64,000 nt of DNA from Xylanibacter oryzae DSM 17970 (GTDB lineage Bacteria > Bacteroidota > Bacteroidia > Bacteroidales > Bacteroidaceae): assembly GCF_000585355.1 (NCBI RefSeq), contig NZ_KK073873.1, positions 62,001 to 126,000 of the forward strand. Direction: 5' to 3'. Positions 8,767 to 18,097 of this stretch are shown here, one piece after another; the stretch's first letter is position 1, and every line of letters begins with the position of its first letter. Below the pieces are notes generated by a model. That model saw only the letters and a program-made list of their open reading frames with translations. It had not been told where the DNA came from and ran no database searches. A program made the translations under genes and the position numbers.

Positions 8767-10023
8767 TTAAGCACGTTTGCTGAGTACGTCAGCTTCGTAT
8801 TTCTCAATTTCCTTTATATAGTCTTCGCCTACAGGCACACCGTTCTTCATGCAGAAGTAGTCGTATACTGCACCCCAAGGCATAGATTTATCTTCTTCAA
8901 GCAGTGCAAGACGTTCAAATAGTTTGTTCTTATCTTCGTATTTGCGAAGTGTTGGGATTGGTTCCAAAAGTGCGTGCAACAGACATTTCTGTGTAGCGCG
9001 AGATCCTACAACATAAGCACCAATTCTATTGATTGAAGCGTCAAAGTAGTCAAGACCAATGTGTACTCTATTAAGTGCGTCTGCACGTACAATCTCTTTG
9101 AAAAGATCGAGTGTATCGTCGTTTACGATAGTTACATGGTCTGAGTCCCAACGGATAGGACGGCTTACGTGAAGCATAAGTTCTGGTACAAACAGCAGTA
9201 ATGAACTGACTTTGTCAGCAACACTCTCTGTTGGTACAAAGTGTCCTGTATCAAGAGTTACTATTTTCTGATTTTTAACTCCATAACCTAGATAGAAGTC
9301 ATAAGAACCAACTGTATAACTTTCAAGACCAATACCGAACAATTTAGCCTCAATACAGTCTTTCATGTTATCATACTTCTTTGCAAATATTTCATCAAGA
9401 CTTTGCTCTAACAACTGGCGATAACGTAGTTTTTCAACAGTCTGGTCTTTGCTACCATCATGTATCCATACATTCATTATGCAAGGGTCGTTCTGTGCTT
9501 TTCCCATCTCTTCAGAGATAGCACGGCAACGTTTTGTATGTTCAATCCAGAACTTGCGTATGCTTTCGTCAGGATTAGCAAGAGAGAGACTACCACTCAA
9601 TGGATGTGAAAATGATGTAGAGTTGAAATCTAATTTGAAGTTATTTTCTTTTGCCCATTGCATCCATCCTGCGAAATGTTTTGGTTCAACTTCGTTGCGG
9701 TCAACTTTTTGTCCTCCAAATTCTCCATAAGAAGCATGTAGGTTAAGACGATGGTTGCCCGCGATGAAAGATTTAGCTTTTAATACATCCATACGCAATT
9801 CTTCTATGTTGCGAGCTTTGCCTGGATAGTTTCCTGTAGCTTGTATTCCACCTGTAAGCTGTCCGTCAGGGTTTTCAAAACCTGTAACATCATCAGCTTG
9901 CCAGCAATGTAGTGACAGAGGTGTATTCTCTAGTTGTTTTATCGCTTTGTCGGTGTCAACACCAATAGCAGCATAGCGTTCTTTAGCTACTTCGTAAGCT
10001 TTTACGATTAATTGTTCTTTCAT
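8767..10023 (-). CDS. rhaA: L-rhamnose isomerase
   Basis: Converts L-rhamnose to L-rhamnulose in the cytoplasm. From the ATG at 10021-10023 the protein has 418 residues, matching the usual 419; a longer frame to 10107 would add 28 Lys/Asn-rich residues and overlap the rhaB end, so I reject it. Family stretches include SLHCWQADDVTGFE (about 35-48), NLHASYGEFGG, and the metal-binding region WIHDGSKD and GLDYFDASINRIGAYVVGSRA. Lies 19 bp after rhaB and 12 bp before rhaT. Confidence 0.96.
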   Translation of the reverse strand: MKEQLIVKAYEVAKERYAAIGVDTDKAIKQLENTPLSLHCWQADDVTGFENPDGQLTGGIQATGNYPGKARNIEELRMDVLKAKSFIAGNHRLNLHASYGEFGGQKVDRNEVEPKHFAGWMQWAKENNFKLDFNSTSFSHPLSGSLSLANPDESIRKFWIEHTKRCRAISEEMGKAQNDPCIMNVWIHDGSKDQTVEKLRYRQLLEQSLDEIFAKKYDNMKDCIEAKLFGIGLESYTVGSYDFYLGYGVKNQKIVTLDTGHFVPTESVADKVSSLLLFVPELMLHVSRPIRWDSDHVTIVNDDTLDLFKEIVRADALNRVHIGLDYFDASINRIGAYVVGSRATQKCLLHALLEPIPTLRKYEDKNKLFERLALLEEDKSMPWGAVYDYFCMKNGVPVGEDYIKEIEKYEADVLSKRA

Positions 10024-10042
10024 TTTGCTTAGGTTTTTATTA

Positions 10043-11542
10043 TTATTTTTTGATTTGTATTTTATCTTTTTTGTCGACAATTTCAAGGAACTGTTTGTAT
10101 GCAGCATCCCATTCTTCTTTGTCTTTTGGCATAAAATGTTTTATCTTTATACTATCAGCAATAATCTTACGCATTTCCCAAATGTCTTTGACCATTCCGG
10201 CAGCTTTTGCCTGTAACATAATATTGCCAATTGCGGTTCCTTCTTGTGGCCCTGCTAAGACTTCAACTCCAAGAGAGTCTGATGTAAATTGATCAAGGTG
10301 CTCATTTAGTGAACCTCCGCCTATAATGTGTAGTACATTTATAGGGAATGATGCCATATCCTTAAGATAATCAAATACTTGACGGTATCTTAAAGCAAGG
10401 CTCTCAAAGATGCAACGGCATAATTCGCCATGACTTGTTGGAATATGTTGATTGGTAAGGCGACAATATTCTTGGATAGCATTTTGCATGTTAGAAGGGT
10501 TGGCAAACATAGCATCATCTGGATTTATAATGCTTTGGAATGAAGTAGATGCCATTGCTTCATCTATTAATTCTTTATAAGTTTTAGGTGCATCTGTCCA
10601 TTCATTACGACATCTTTCCAAAAGCCACATTCCACAAATGTTTTTAAGAAAACGTGTAGTACCTTCAATACCACCTTCGTTTGTGAAATTACGTTCATAA
10701 CTTATGTCATTAATAATAGCATCTTTAGTCTCAATACCCATAAGACTCCAAGTGCCGCTACTTAGATATGCAAAATTCTCATTCTTGGCAGGAACTGCAG
10801 CGACAGCACTACCTGTATCGTGTCCTGCTACAGCTACAACTGGTATTGCGCCAAGCCCTGTAATCTTTTGAATCTCTTCTGTAATAGTGCCGATTATTGT
10901 ACCTGGATTTACTATCTTTCCAAATTTATTGCGGTCAAGTCCTAATGTGCTTAGTATTTTATTATCCAAATCTTTTGTCTTTGGGTCAAGCATTTGACTG
11001 GTTGAGGCTATTGTATATTCGCAAACTTCCTCACCTGTGAGCATATAACTAAGTGCATCAGGTATAAATAGAATTTTGTTGGCAGCAGCAAGAGCTGAAT
11101 CGTTATTTTTTCTCATAGCATAGAGTTGGAATAACGAGTTGAAATTCATAAATTGTATACCTGTTATTTTATAGACTTCATTTTTGTTTAGACTTTCATC
11201 AAAGTACTTTTCCATCATGCCAAAAGTATGAGGATCTCGATATGCAATAGGATTACGCATTATTTGGCCGTCTTGACCGATGCATACAAAGTCTACCCCC
11301 CAAGTATCAATGCCAATGCTACCAATGTCAATTTTACGTTGAGCGGCAAGTTTAAGTCCTTTTATTATTTCATTGTATAAGGCATATATGTCCCAATAGA
11401 AATGTCCTCCAGTCTCAATGAGGTTATTATCAAAACGTGTAAGTTCTTCGGACTCAAAATGTCCGTCGCTTAATGTGCCGATAATAGTTCTGCCGCTAGT
11501 TGCTCCTAGATCGACGGCAAAGAAATTTTTATTTTTTCCCAT
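10043..11542 (-). CDS. rhaB: L-rhamnulokinase
   Basis: 499 residues, FGGY carbohydrate kinase family. N-terminal phosphate-binding stretch AVDLGATSGRTIIGTL (about 9-24), the substrate-region sequence IGIDTWGVDFVCIG (about 77-90), VAVAGHDTGSAVAAVP in the middle and the C-terminal IIGGGSLNEHLDQFTSDSLG nucleotide-binding region are typical of RhaB. It phosphorylates L-rhamnulose using ATP. First gene after a 111-bp gap that carries a -7 promoter box, so rhaBAT can be expressed separately from the regulator upstream. Confidence 0.95.
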   Translation of the reverse strand: MGKNKNFFAVDLGATSGRTIIGTLSDGHFESEELTRFDNNLIETGGHFYWDIYALYNEIIKGLKLAAQRKIDIGSIGIDTWGVDFVCIGQDGQIMRNPIAYRDPHTFGMMEKYFDESLNKNEVYKITGIQFMNFNSLFQLYAMRKNNDSALAAANKILFIPDALSYMLTGEEVCEYTIASTSQMLDPKTKDLDNKILSTLGLDRNKFGKIVNPGTIIGTITEEIQKITGLGAIPVVAVAGHDTGSAVAAVPAKNENFAYLSSGTWSLMGIETKDAIINDISYERNFTNEGGIEGTTRFLKNICGMWLLERCRNEWTDAPKTYKELIDEAMASTSFQSIINPDDAMFANPSNMQNAIQEYCRLTNQHIPTSHGELCRCIFESLALRYRQVFDYLKDMASFPINVLHIIGGGSLNEHLDQFTSDSLGVEVLAGPQEGTAIGNIMLQAKAAGMVKDIWEMRKIIADSIKIKHFMPKDKEEWDAAYKQFLEIVDKKDKIQIKK

Positions 11543-11578
11543 GATTTGTAGTGCAGGTTGTATTAAAATTTAATAATG

Positions 11579-11586
11579 CAAAGATA
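11579..11586 (-). promoter_or_regulatory. -7 box of the rhaBAT promoter
   Basis: TATCTTTG on the minus strand, an exact match to the Bacteroidetes TAnnTTTG box, 36 bp before the rhaB ATG in the gap behind the AraC regulator gene. A TTG-rich stretch about 20 bp further upstream could serve as the -33 element. Confidence 0.65.
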
Positions 11587-11653
11587 AAGTATCACCAACA
11601 ATCCAAACCACGTTTTTTGATTTTTAATCTTTAAGTTTTGAGATTATGAGTGT

Positions 11654-12523
11654 TTATCGCAATTCGCTAGGTCTCCTACCTGTTTTAATTTTGAATCTTG
11701 AAGAGAAATAATCAGGGGTCTCGAAATTTAGGCGGTATGCGATCTCTTTGACAGACAGGTCTGTAGATGTAAGAAGTTCCTTTGCACGCTGCAGTTTTAG
11801 ATCTTGCTGGTACAAAGCAGGACTAATACCTGTATATTCTTTAAAAAGCTTACGAAATGTGGAATAACTTATACCAAATTCTTCTGCCAGTTGCTGTATG
11901 GTAAGAGATTTTTCTACATCTTCACGTATACGTAACTGTGCTCTTTTTATCATATCAACATGGCTCTGGTTTTTGTTGAGTATTATATTTCTTTCAAGAG
12001 AGTACATTAGCCCTATCATATGGTTTACTATACCAGCGAGTAATTGTTGTGAATAAGCAGCTTCTTCTATTGCTGCATTATATGCAGAACGGTATAGTTG
12101 TACTAACTCTTCAGAATATCCAACATGGTAAATTGGTCTTTCCGGCGATAAAAAGTTTTCCTTTAGTCGTACGTCCATATTTTGCCCTTTGAATCCAATC
12201 CAATAGCTTTTCCAGCCAGTGTCTTTGTCTGGATAATAAGAATGCCATTCGCCTGGAAAAAGCAAGTGGATGTCACCTTCTTTGAGAGTAACAAGTTGAT
12301 TTAAATGATCTGACATAAAATAACCTTGACCTTCTATTGTGTATAGCATTTGGTATTCGTTAAGTATGCGACCTTTATCTACATTGAAATAATATCCGTC
12401 TGCGTGGCCAGTAGTAGGATAATTCTCATTAGGGGCGATCTCTTCATAACCGACAGTTTCAACTATCAGTCCCCAACGCATATCGCGTTCGTTTGCGACT
12501 AAATATTTACTCTTTTTTAGCAT
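11654..12523 (-). CDS. AraC-family regulator of rhamnose genes (RhaR/RhaS-like)
   Basis: About 289 residues from the ATG at 12521-12523; a longer frame would need a TTG at 12577 deep inside the preceding gene. The N-terminal half (about 25-150) is a cupin-type AraC ligand-binding domain (EGDIHLLFPGEWHSYYP). The C-terminal half (about 190-289) holds two AraC helix-turn-helices, LTIQQLAEEFGISYSTFRKLFKEYTG and LSVKEIAYRLNFETPDYFSSRFKIKTG. There is no receiver domain. Its ATG overlaps the 3' end of the sensor kinase gene by 17 bp, so it is probably translationally coupled to it. Position next to rhaBAT suggests it is the rhamnose activator. Confidence 0.9.
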   Translation of the reverse strand: MLKKSKYLVANERDMRWGLIVETVGYEEIAPNENYPTTGHADGYYFNVDKGRILNEYQMLYTIEGQGYFMSDHLNQLVTLKEGDIHLLFPGEWHSYYPDKDTGWKSYWIGFKGQNMDVRLKENFLSPERPIYHVGYSEELVQLYRSAYNAAIEEAAYSQQLLAGIVNHMIGLMYSLERNIILNKNQSHVDMIKRAQLRIREDVEKSLTIQQLAEEFGISYSTFRKLFKEYTGISPALYQQDLKLQRAKELLTSTDLSVKEIAYRLNFETPDYFSSRFKIKTGRRPSELR

Positions 12524-15218
12524 AATTACATGGTATCCAAATCCAAAATATAGAACCTTTCCCAACAGTAGAATCAACCCCTATCTTACCATTATAGCGT
12601 TCAGCGATAGTCTTACATATAGAGAGTCCAAGTCCTGTTCCTTGTACAAAATCATTTAATTTCACAAATCTCTCGAAAATTTTTTCTCTTTTGTCATCAG
12701 GTATACCTGAACCAGTATCTTCGCAGTATATGTGTAATCCATTATTTATATATTTATATCCTACCTTTATATATCCACTTTTTGTATATTTAATAGCATT
12801 TGTTACGAAGTTTGTTATAACTTGGTTTAATCTGCCAGCATCAATGTGAAGACTCATCTTTTTGAATGGATTCTCTATTATATAATTGACTTTAGGATTC
12901 TTTACTCTTTGTTTGAGAGATGTGCATATATCGTTAAAGGCAACAACCCAGTCTACATCCGAAGGTGAAAGTGTTTGCGTGTTTGAATCCATTTCGCTTA
13001 GTTCAAGTATGTCATTGATCAATCTAAGCAACATATCACAATTATTATTTATTATGTGTAAGAAATCATTTCTGTCTTTCTTTTCTAGTCCTTCAAGCAA
13101 ATCAGAAAATCCTACAATAGAATTTAGTGGGGTTCTTATTTCATGACTCATGTTTGCTAGAAACATACTCTTCATCTTTTCACTTCTTTCTGCGTTGTCT
13201 GTTTCAATTTTTAGTCGGTCTTGTGTTTGCATTAATTCTGTAACATCGTGCATTGTACCGCGATATTCTGAAATAACCCCATCAGAGTTGTATATTGGTA
13301 CTCCATTTATAGCTAGCCAAATGTCATCCTTGTTGAAACATTGCTTAAAGTGTTGTATTATATTAATTGATTTTGGTTTATCACGGTCTTCTTGATTTAA
13401 TATTTTTGTTATTTCTGTTTTGTTATTATCAGATAGTTTACCGATATATTCTTCAAGTGTTATTGACTTCTCGTATTGTTTAAGATTCTTTGAATATTTA
13501 ATCGTTTGTTCTTTTAGATCGTATATCCATATTCGTGTATTACTCATATCAAGGATATTCCTAAGCATATCCGAATATGTTTTCATTCTAATCTCTGCTT
13601 TTTTATACTTATTTGCATTCTCTGTAAGTGATATATATATATATCTTTCATATGATATATCTTTTATAGCCGCAATTATATAGATGGTATTCCCTTCATT
13701 GTCTTTTACGGGTTCTATTTGTAATTCTACATAGATGTCAAGACCTTTTTCTTTTATTACTATATTTGATGATGCATAAAGAGGCAATATGTTATTGTCT
13801 TTATCTTTAAGCAAATTACCTATCTCACCTTCAAAAATATTATATTTACCGATATATCCTTCCAGATTCTTTATTTTAAAAATTCTGCACATTTGTTTAT
13901 TAGAGTTTATCAGGAAACCATCCTTGTCGTAAAAAGATAGTCCGATAAGTGCGGAATTTAGAATTGCTATATATTTATCAGACATCTCTTTATATTGTAT
14001 TCTCTCAGTTATTTCATTAGTGATATCTTTCCAAGTCATAACAATCTTTGAAATCTTATTAGATTTCCTTTTCTCTGCAATTGCTGTTATTCTATAATAT
14101 TCCCATTGTGGTTTAGTAGTATAACTTATATTATATTTTATAACCTCTTCAAGTGTCTCTCTTTTGCCTAAAGCTATTTCGTGCAGTCTATTTATGAATT
14201 CATTATTATCAGGATGAATTCTCTTGATACTCCATGATTTATTATTTGCGTATATTTCATCTGGATTTATTATTAAAATATTTGATCTGTCCATCTTTAG
14301 TGCTAAAGCTCTCATCCTGAATAGATTTCTTGCATGTTTCTTTGCCTCCTTTATCTTATTGCGTTGAATATGAATAAAAACTAAAGATATTACTATACAC
14401 ATTGACAGTATTAGTATTCCTAATGATACAATTGCAGAATTGTCTTTCTTGTATGTCTGATGTTTAAACCATTTAGCATGCAAGAAGTCGACTTCTCCAT
14501 TCTGCTGCATGTGAGCTAGCTGTTCATCCATTATATTAACGATCTTGCTGTCTTTGCTGACAAAGAACATTGCTTGAATAGGCAAATTTAGCTCTGATAA
14601 AACAAGATCTTTCATTCCATATTTGTGTATTAACCATTTAGAAGGCTCTTTAACCCATATTATGCCGTCAGCCTTACCTAGCATTACAGCCCTCATAGCT
14701 AGGTGAATATCGTTAGTTTCTTTTAAGTGTAATGAAGTAAATTTTTTTCGAAAAACGTATTCAGATATATCACCTTTCTGAGTATATAATAATTTATTAG
14801 TAATATCTTTATCTTTGTTCGTGATTTTATTGTTTCTAAGGTGCAATATACAAATTCTATAATACCCTAAAGGAATATTGCCAAAGTAAAGTCTTTCTCC
14901 AAAACCTGAACGTTTTGCGTCAATAGCTAAGTCAAAATCTTGGTGATTGTACATTTTCACTTGTTTTTCTGATTCTTGCATTATAAACTTATGAGGTATT
15001 GCTAATAAAGATAAAATGCGGTCTGTTACTTCTATATTGAATCCTGCAGCTTGTCCATTGTCGTCAATATACTCGTAAGGTGGATAATTCCAGTCGCACA
15101 AAACTTTCATAGGATGCTCTTTCGTGAATCTTTGGAGGCCTTCTATGGATGAATTAGCTGAAATACCTGTAATAGATGTCAGTAATATTATAATAGTTAT
15201 GATAACGCTTTTTGTCAT
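12507..15218 (-). CDS. Membrane sensor histidine kinase with periplasmic solute-binding domain
   Basis: 903 residues, ATG start, overlapping the previous gene by 4 bp (ATGA). Signal peptide (1-21), periplasmic SBP_bac_3 domain (about 28-258; MKVLCDWNYPPYEYIDDNGQ), membrane helix (about 268-290), PAS-type domains (about 310-660), then HisKA with FLANMSHEIRTPLNS, where His692 is the phospho-acceptor, and an HATPase domain with N box NFVTNAIKYT, G1 DTGSGIP, F box FERFVK and G2 GTGLGLS. It has no receiver or output domain, and no response regulator is nearby. The family would sense a small ligand directly or through a binding domain and phosphorylate a partner; the ligand and partner are unknown, though placement suggests rhamnose-related control. 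Confidence 0.9.
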   Translation of the reverse strand: MTKSVIITIIILLTSITGISANSSIEGLQRFTKEHPMKVLCDWNYPPYEYIDDNGQAAGFNIEVTDRILSLLAIPHKFIMQESEKQVKMYNHQDFDLAIDAKRSGFGERLYFGNIPLGYYRICILHLRNNKITNKDKDITNKLLYTQKGDISEYVFRKKFTSLHLKETNDIHLAMRAVMLGKADGIIWVKEPSKWLIHKYGMKDLVLSELNLPIQAMFFVSKDSKIVNIMDEQLAHMQQNGEVDFLHAKWFKHQTYKKDNSAIVSLGILILSMCIVISLVFIHIQRNKIKEAKKHARNLFRMRALALKMDRSNILIINPDEIYANNKSWSIKRIHPDNNEFINRLHEIALGKRETLEEVIKYNISYTTKPQWEYYRITAIAEKRKSNKISKIVMTWKDITNEITERIQYKEMSDKYIAILNSALIGLSFYDKDGFLINSNKQMCRIFKIKNLEGYIGKYNIFEGEIGNLLKDKDNNILPLYASSNIVIKEKGLDIYVELQIEPVKDNEGNTIYIIAAIKDISYERYIYISLTENANKYKKAEIRMKTYSDMLRNILDMSNTRIWIYDLKEQTIKYSKNLKQYEKSITLEEYIGKLSDNNKTEITKILNQEDRDKPKSINIIQHFKQCFNKDDIWLAINGVPIYNSDGVISEYRGTMHDVTELMQTQDRLKIETDNAERSEKMKSMFLANMSHEIRTPLNSIVGFSDLLEGLEKKDRNDFLHIINNNCDMLLRLINDILELSEMDSNTQTLSPSDVDWVVAFNDICTSLKQRVKNPKVNYIIENPFKKMSLHIDAGRLNQVITNFVTNAIKYTKSGYIKVGYKYINNGLHIYCEDTGSGIPDDKREKIFERFVKLNDFVQGTGLGLSICKTIAERYNGKIGVDSTVGKGSIFWIWIPCNYAKKE

Positions 15219-18031
15219 ACAACTTCCATCTCTTTTATTGGAATAATCCTACATGGTATTCTTACCCATGCAGTGGTACCGTAATTTTCTTTACTTTCGA
15301 TATGTATATTCCCATCCATTAGTTCTGCTATCACTTTACAGAAACTAAGTCCCAGACCAGACCCACGTTCATCATTGCTTGTTTTTACAAATTTATTAAA
15401 AATTTTACCAATCATTTTTTCAGGGATACCACATCCTGTATCTTCTATAAAGATAATCAGGTATCCTTCTTCATACTTGTATTTAGCACTAATATGTCCA
15501 TCTTTAGTATATTTAATGGCGTTGTCTAACAAATTATCAATTATGATTGTTATAAGTCTATAGTCAATTTCTAATAAATATTTGTTGTAATCGCAGTCTT
15601 CTATGAAATTCAGTCTGGCGTTTTCCAATTTTTTTTTGGCTAAATAGCACCTTTGTTTGAAAAGTATTGAAATATCGCATTTTTCTTTTTTTACATCAAT
15701 CATTCCTGCATCTAGTTTGCTTAAAAACAATACGTCATTGACAATCTTTAGAAGGAGATTTGAGTTCCTTTTTATTTCATTAACGAAGAATGATTCATCT
15801 TCTTTATTCTTAACATCAGATAGCAATTCTGAAAATCCAACTACAGCCTGTAGTGGAGTTCTTATCTCAAAGCTCATGTTCTTAAGAAAAGCGCTTTTAA
15901 GAACGTCGGCTTTTTGAGCCTCTTTCTTTTTCTTTTCCAAATTGTTTTGGGCTTCTGCCAATTCTGATATATTAATGGCAAGTCCGAAGAAATTCTTAAT
16001 ATTTCCATTATTTTCAAATTCAGGCAAACCGATAAAATTATAATGACTATTCTTATTATGTCTATATATTTCTATATTTATACTAAAAATATCATTAAAT
16101 CCATCTCTTATTTTTTTAATTATACTTTCTGCTTTAGCTTTACTTTCATTAGTCAAATAATTCATCCATGCATCTTTCCTAAATTCTTTACCTATGTTAT
16201 TAGCATCGTTACTTATTCTAAATGAATATTCATTTTTACTCAACCAGAATATTCTTATTCCACAGCTTTTAAGTACATGGTTTATGTTATCAGCATAAAT
16301 TTTAATATCATTCATTGCATTTCTGGTCTTTTCCACATAATTATCAACTTCTCTAAACGACTTAACGTCATCTGTAATGTCTATAAAACTAGAAGAGCAT
16401 CCCGTATAATTACTATTATTGTCATATATAGCTACCATTCTATTTTCAATTATTACATTTCTTTGTTGCTGAGCATATCTTAATGTGGTTTCTTCTGCCG
16501 CTGGTAAATTAAAAGCAGTCGCAGCCCAAAAATTATTTTTGCTCTCTAATGATTCATATCTGTTTCCCCAAATTTCTTTTATTGTTGGGCGACTGTCTAA
16601 AAACTCTTTTTTATTTTTTATATTAAAATATCGACACCATCTTTCATTTACATCAACATAGACACCATCACTGTTTATATAAGATATTGCAACCATTGCT
16701 GAATTGAATATAGTCTTGTATTTCAACATGATGTCTTTTTCTTCAACCTCTCTTTGATAGTGTTCTGTAATGTCTTTGTTCGTTCCAATGATAGTAGTTA
16801 CTTTACCATATTTATTCCTTTCAAGGACATTAGCAACAACTTGATAAACTTTCATTTTACAATCATAGGAAGGGCTTATTATAACTATATCTTGAAATTT
16901 ACTTCTTTTACCGTCAATAAGCATATTAAAGTTATGCTCCATATTGTTTGATTTATTTTCTTTTATAAATTTAGTAAAGTTGTCGAATTCTGTTACATTC
17001 TTTATATCCTCTTTGCTATCTATCCGTAAAAACTTTTTTTCTTTTACATTGTATATCCATAACATTATGTTACCGGATTTAATAGCTAAAGCAAGTCTTC
17101 CGTCCAAAAGGCTTATTCGTTTATTTTGGTCGTTGATCCTTTTTCTGTATATGAAGTTAAAAATGAGAAGTATAACAAAGATAAAAGCGATAAAACTAAT
17201 AGAAAATATTATCCATTTAGGAATAATGTGTTTTGAATTATTATAGAACCATTTATCATATATATATGATAGATTACCATCTGCATGCTCTTTAGCAAAA
17301 ACGGAATCCAATTTTGCTATTAAGGCAGAGTCTGTTCCCATAAATTTATATGCAGATGGCTGCATACCTTGAATATTTCTTATTTCTATGCTGTCAAAAT
17401 GTAAGTTACCTTTAAGATATTCAAGTCCAAGAGAATTCCATACAATAAAGTCTGCATTCCTGTTACTTAAATCATACATGGCCTTTTTCATGTCCTCATA
17501 AGTCAATGCATTCTTGGTCCATCCGTATTTTCTTAAGATATCTTGAGATCCGCTGCCGTTATGAATTATTACCTTGGCGTTTTTAAGCTCTTCGAAATTT
17601 GTTATATGTGTTTCTCCTTTTCTGTATGCAACTGCATGTACAAGATATGTTATACTTTGTTCGCTGAATATAAAAGATTTTTTATTGTCTTGTGTTGATG
17701 TTCCCCATGACAGCTGTGCTTTCCCGCTATGTAGGTCGTTTATAACGTCTTCTCTATACTTTAGTCTTATTACGTAAGGAATGTTTAGTTTGTTAAGTAT
17801 ATGTTTCGTGATATCTATATCTATACCCGTAGGAGAACCTTCTTCATTGATATATGATAGTGGCCATAAACTCCATAACCCTTCAACTACAAGAGGATTA
17901 TTCTTCGTATATTTGTGAGCTTGATGATTGTAAACAGGCAAGTTGCTAGCCTGCCCATAAAGCCCAATAGGCAAAAAAAACGAACAAAATATACAAAAAA
18001 AGATATATTTGGCGCTGTTCAGGTTGTGCAT
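15215..18031 (-). CDS. SBP-type sensor kinase homologue lacking the phospho-acceptor His
   Basis: 938 residues from the ATG at 18029-18031. A TTG at 18052 would add seven residues but sits on the -7 promoter box, so I reject it. Order: signal peptide, SBP_bac_3 domain (about 40-270), membrane helix (about 277-300), PAS-type domains (about 310-690), degenerate HisKA and HATPase. The H box reads FLKNMSFEIRTPLQA: Phe721 replaces the conserved His, while the ATP-binding motifs (NLLDNAIKYT, DTGCGIP, FNKFVK, GSGLGLSF) are intact. It therefore cannot autophosphorylate at the usual site and may act as a regulatory partner of the downstream kinase, to which it is coupled by an ATGA overlap. Confidence 0.9.
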   Translation of the reverse strand: MHNLNSAKYIFFCIFCSFFLPIGLYGQASNLPVYNHQAHKYTKNNPLVVEGLWSLWPLSYINEEGSPTGIDIDITKHILNKLNIPYVIRLKYREDVINDLHSGKAQLSWGTSTQDNKKSFIFSEQSITYLVHAVAYRKGETHITNFEELKNAKVIIHNGSGSQDILRKYGWTKNALTYEDMKKAMYDLSNRNADFIVWNSLGLEYLKGNLHFDSIEIRNIQGMQPSAYKFMGTDSALIAKLDSVFAKEHADGNLSYIYDKWFYNNSKHIIPKWIIFSISFIAFIFVILLIFNFIYRKRINDQNKRISLLDGRLALAIKSGNIMLWIYNVKEKKFLRIDSKEDIKNVTEFDNFTKFIKENKSNNMEHNFNMLIDGKRSKFQDIVIISPSYDCKMKVYQVVANVLERNKYGKVTTIIGTNKDITEHYQREVEEKDIMLKYKTIFNSAMVAISYINSDGVYVDVNERWCRYFNIKNKKEFLDSRPTIKEIWGNRYESLESKNNFWAATAFNLPAAEETTLRYAQQQRNVIIENRMVAIYDNNSNYTGCSSSFIDITDDVKSFREVDNYVEKTRNAMNDIKIYADNINHVLKSCGIRIFWLSKNEYSFRISNDANNIGKEFRKDAWMNYLTNESKAKAESIIKKIRDGFNDIFSINIEIYRHNKNSHYNFIGLPEFENNGNIKNFFGLAINISELAEAQNNLEKKKKEAQKADVLKSAFLKNMSFEIRTPLQAVVGFSELLSDVKNKEDESFFVNEIKRNSNLLLKIVNDVLFLSKLDAGMIDVKKEKCDISILFKQRCYLAKKKLENARLNFIEDCDYNKYLLEIDYRLITIIIDNLLDNAIKYTKDGHISAKYKYEEGYLIIFIEDTGCGIPEKMIGKIFNKFVKTSNDERGSGLGLSFCKVIAELMDGNIHIESKENYGTTAWVRIPCRIIPIKEMEVV

Positions 18032-18049
18032 GAAAAAGTATTTTGGGCA

Positions 18050-18057
18050 CAAATATA
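18050..18057 (-). promoter_or_regulatory. -7 box ahead of the sensor-kinase/AraC operon
   Basis: TATATTTG on the minus strand fits TAnnTTTG. It lies 18 bp before the ATG at 18031, so the mRNA leader would be only about a dozen bases. Confidence 0.6.
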
Positions 18058-18097
18058 CTTATTTTTATACAAAAGCGCAACTCTTTTAATAAAAATA

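Noticed and set aside
10024-10107. Longer start of rhaA
   Set aside because: The extra 28 residues are Lys/Asn-rich and overlap rhaB; known isomerases begin close to the inner ATG at 10023.
18032-18052. TTG start for the first SBP-type kinase
   Set aside because: It lies on the -7 promoter box, and an ATG at 18031 gives a better signal peptide.
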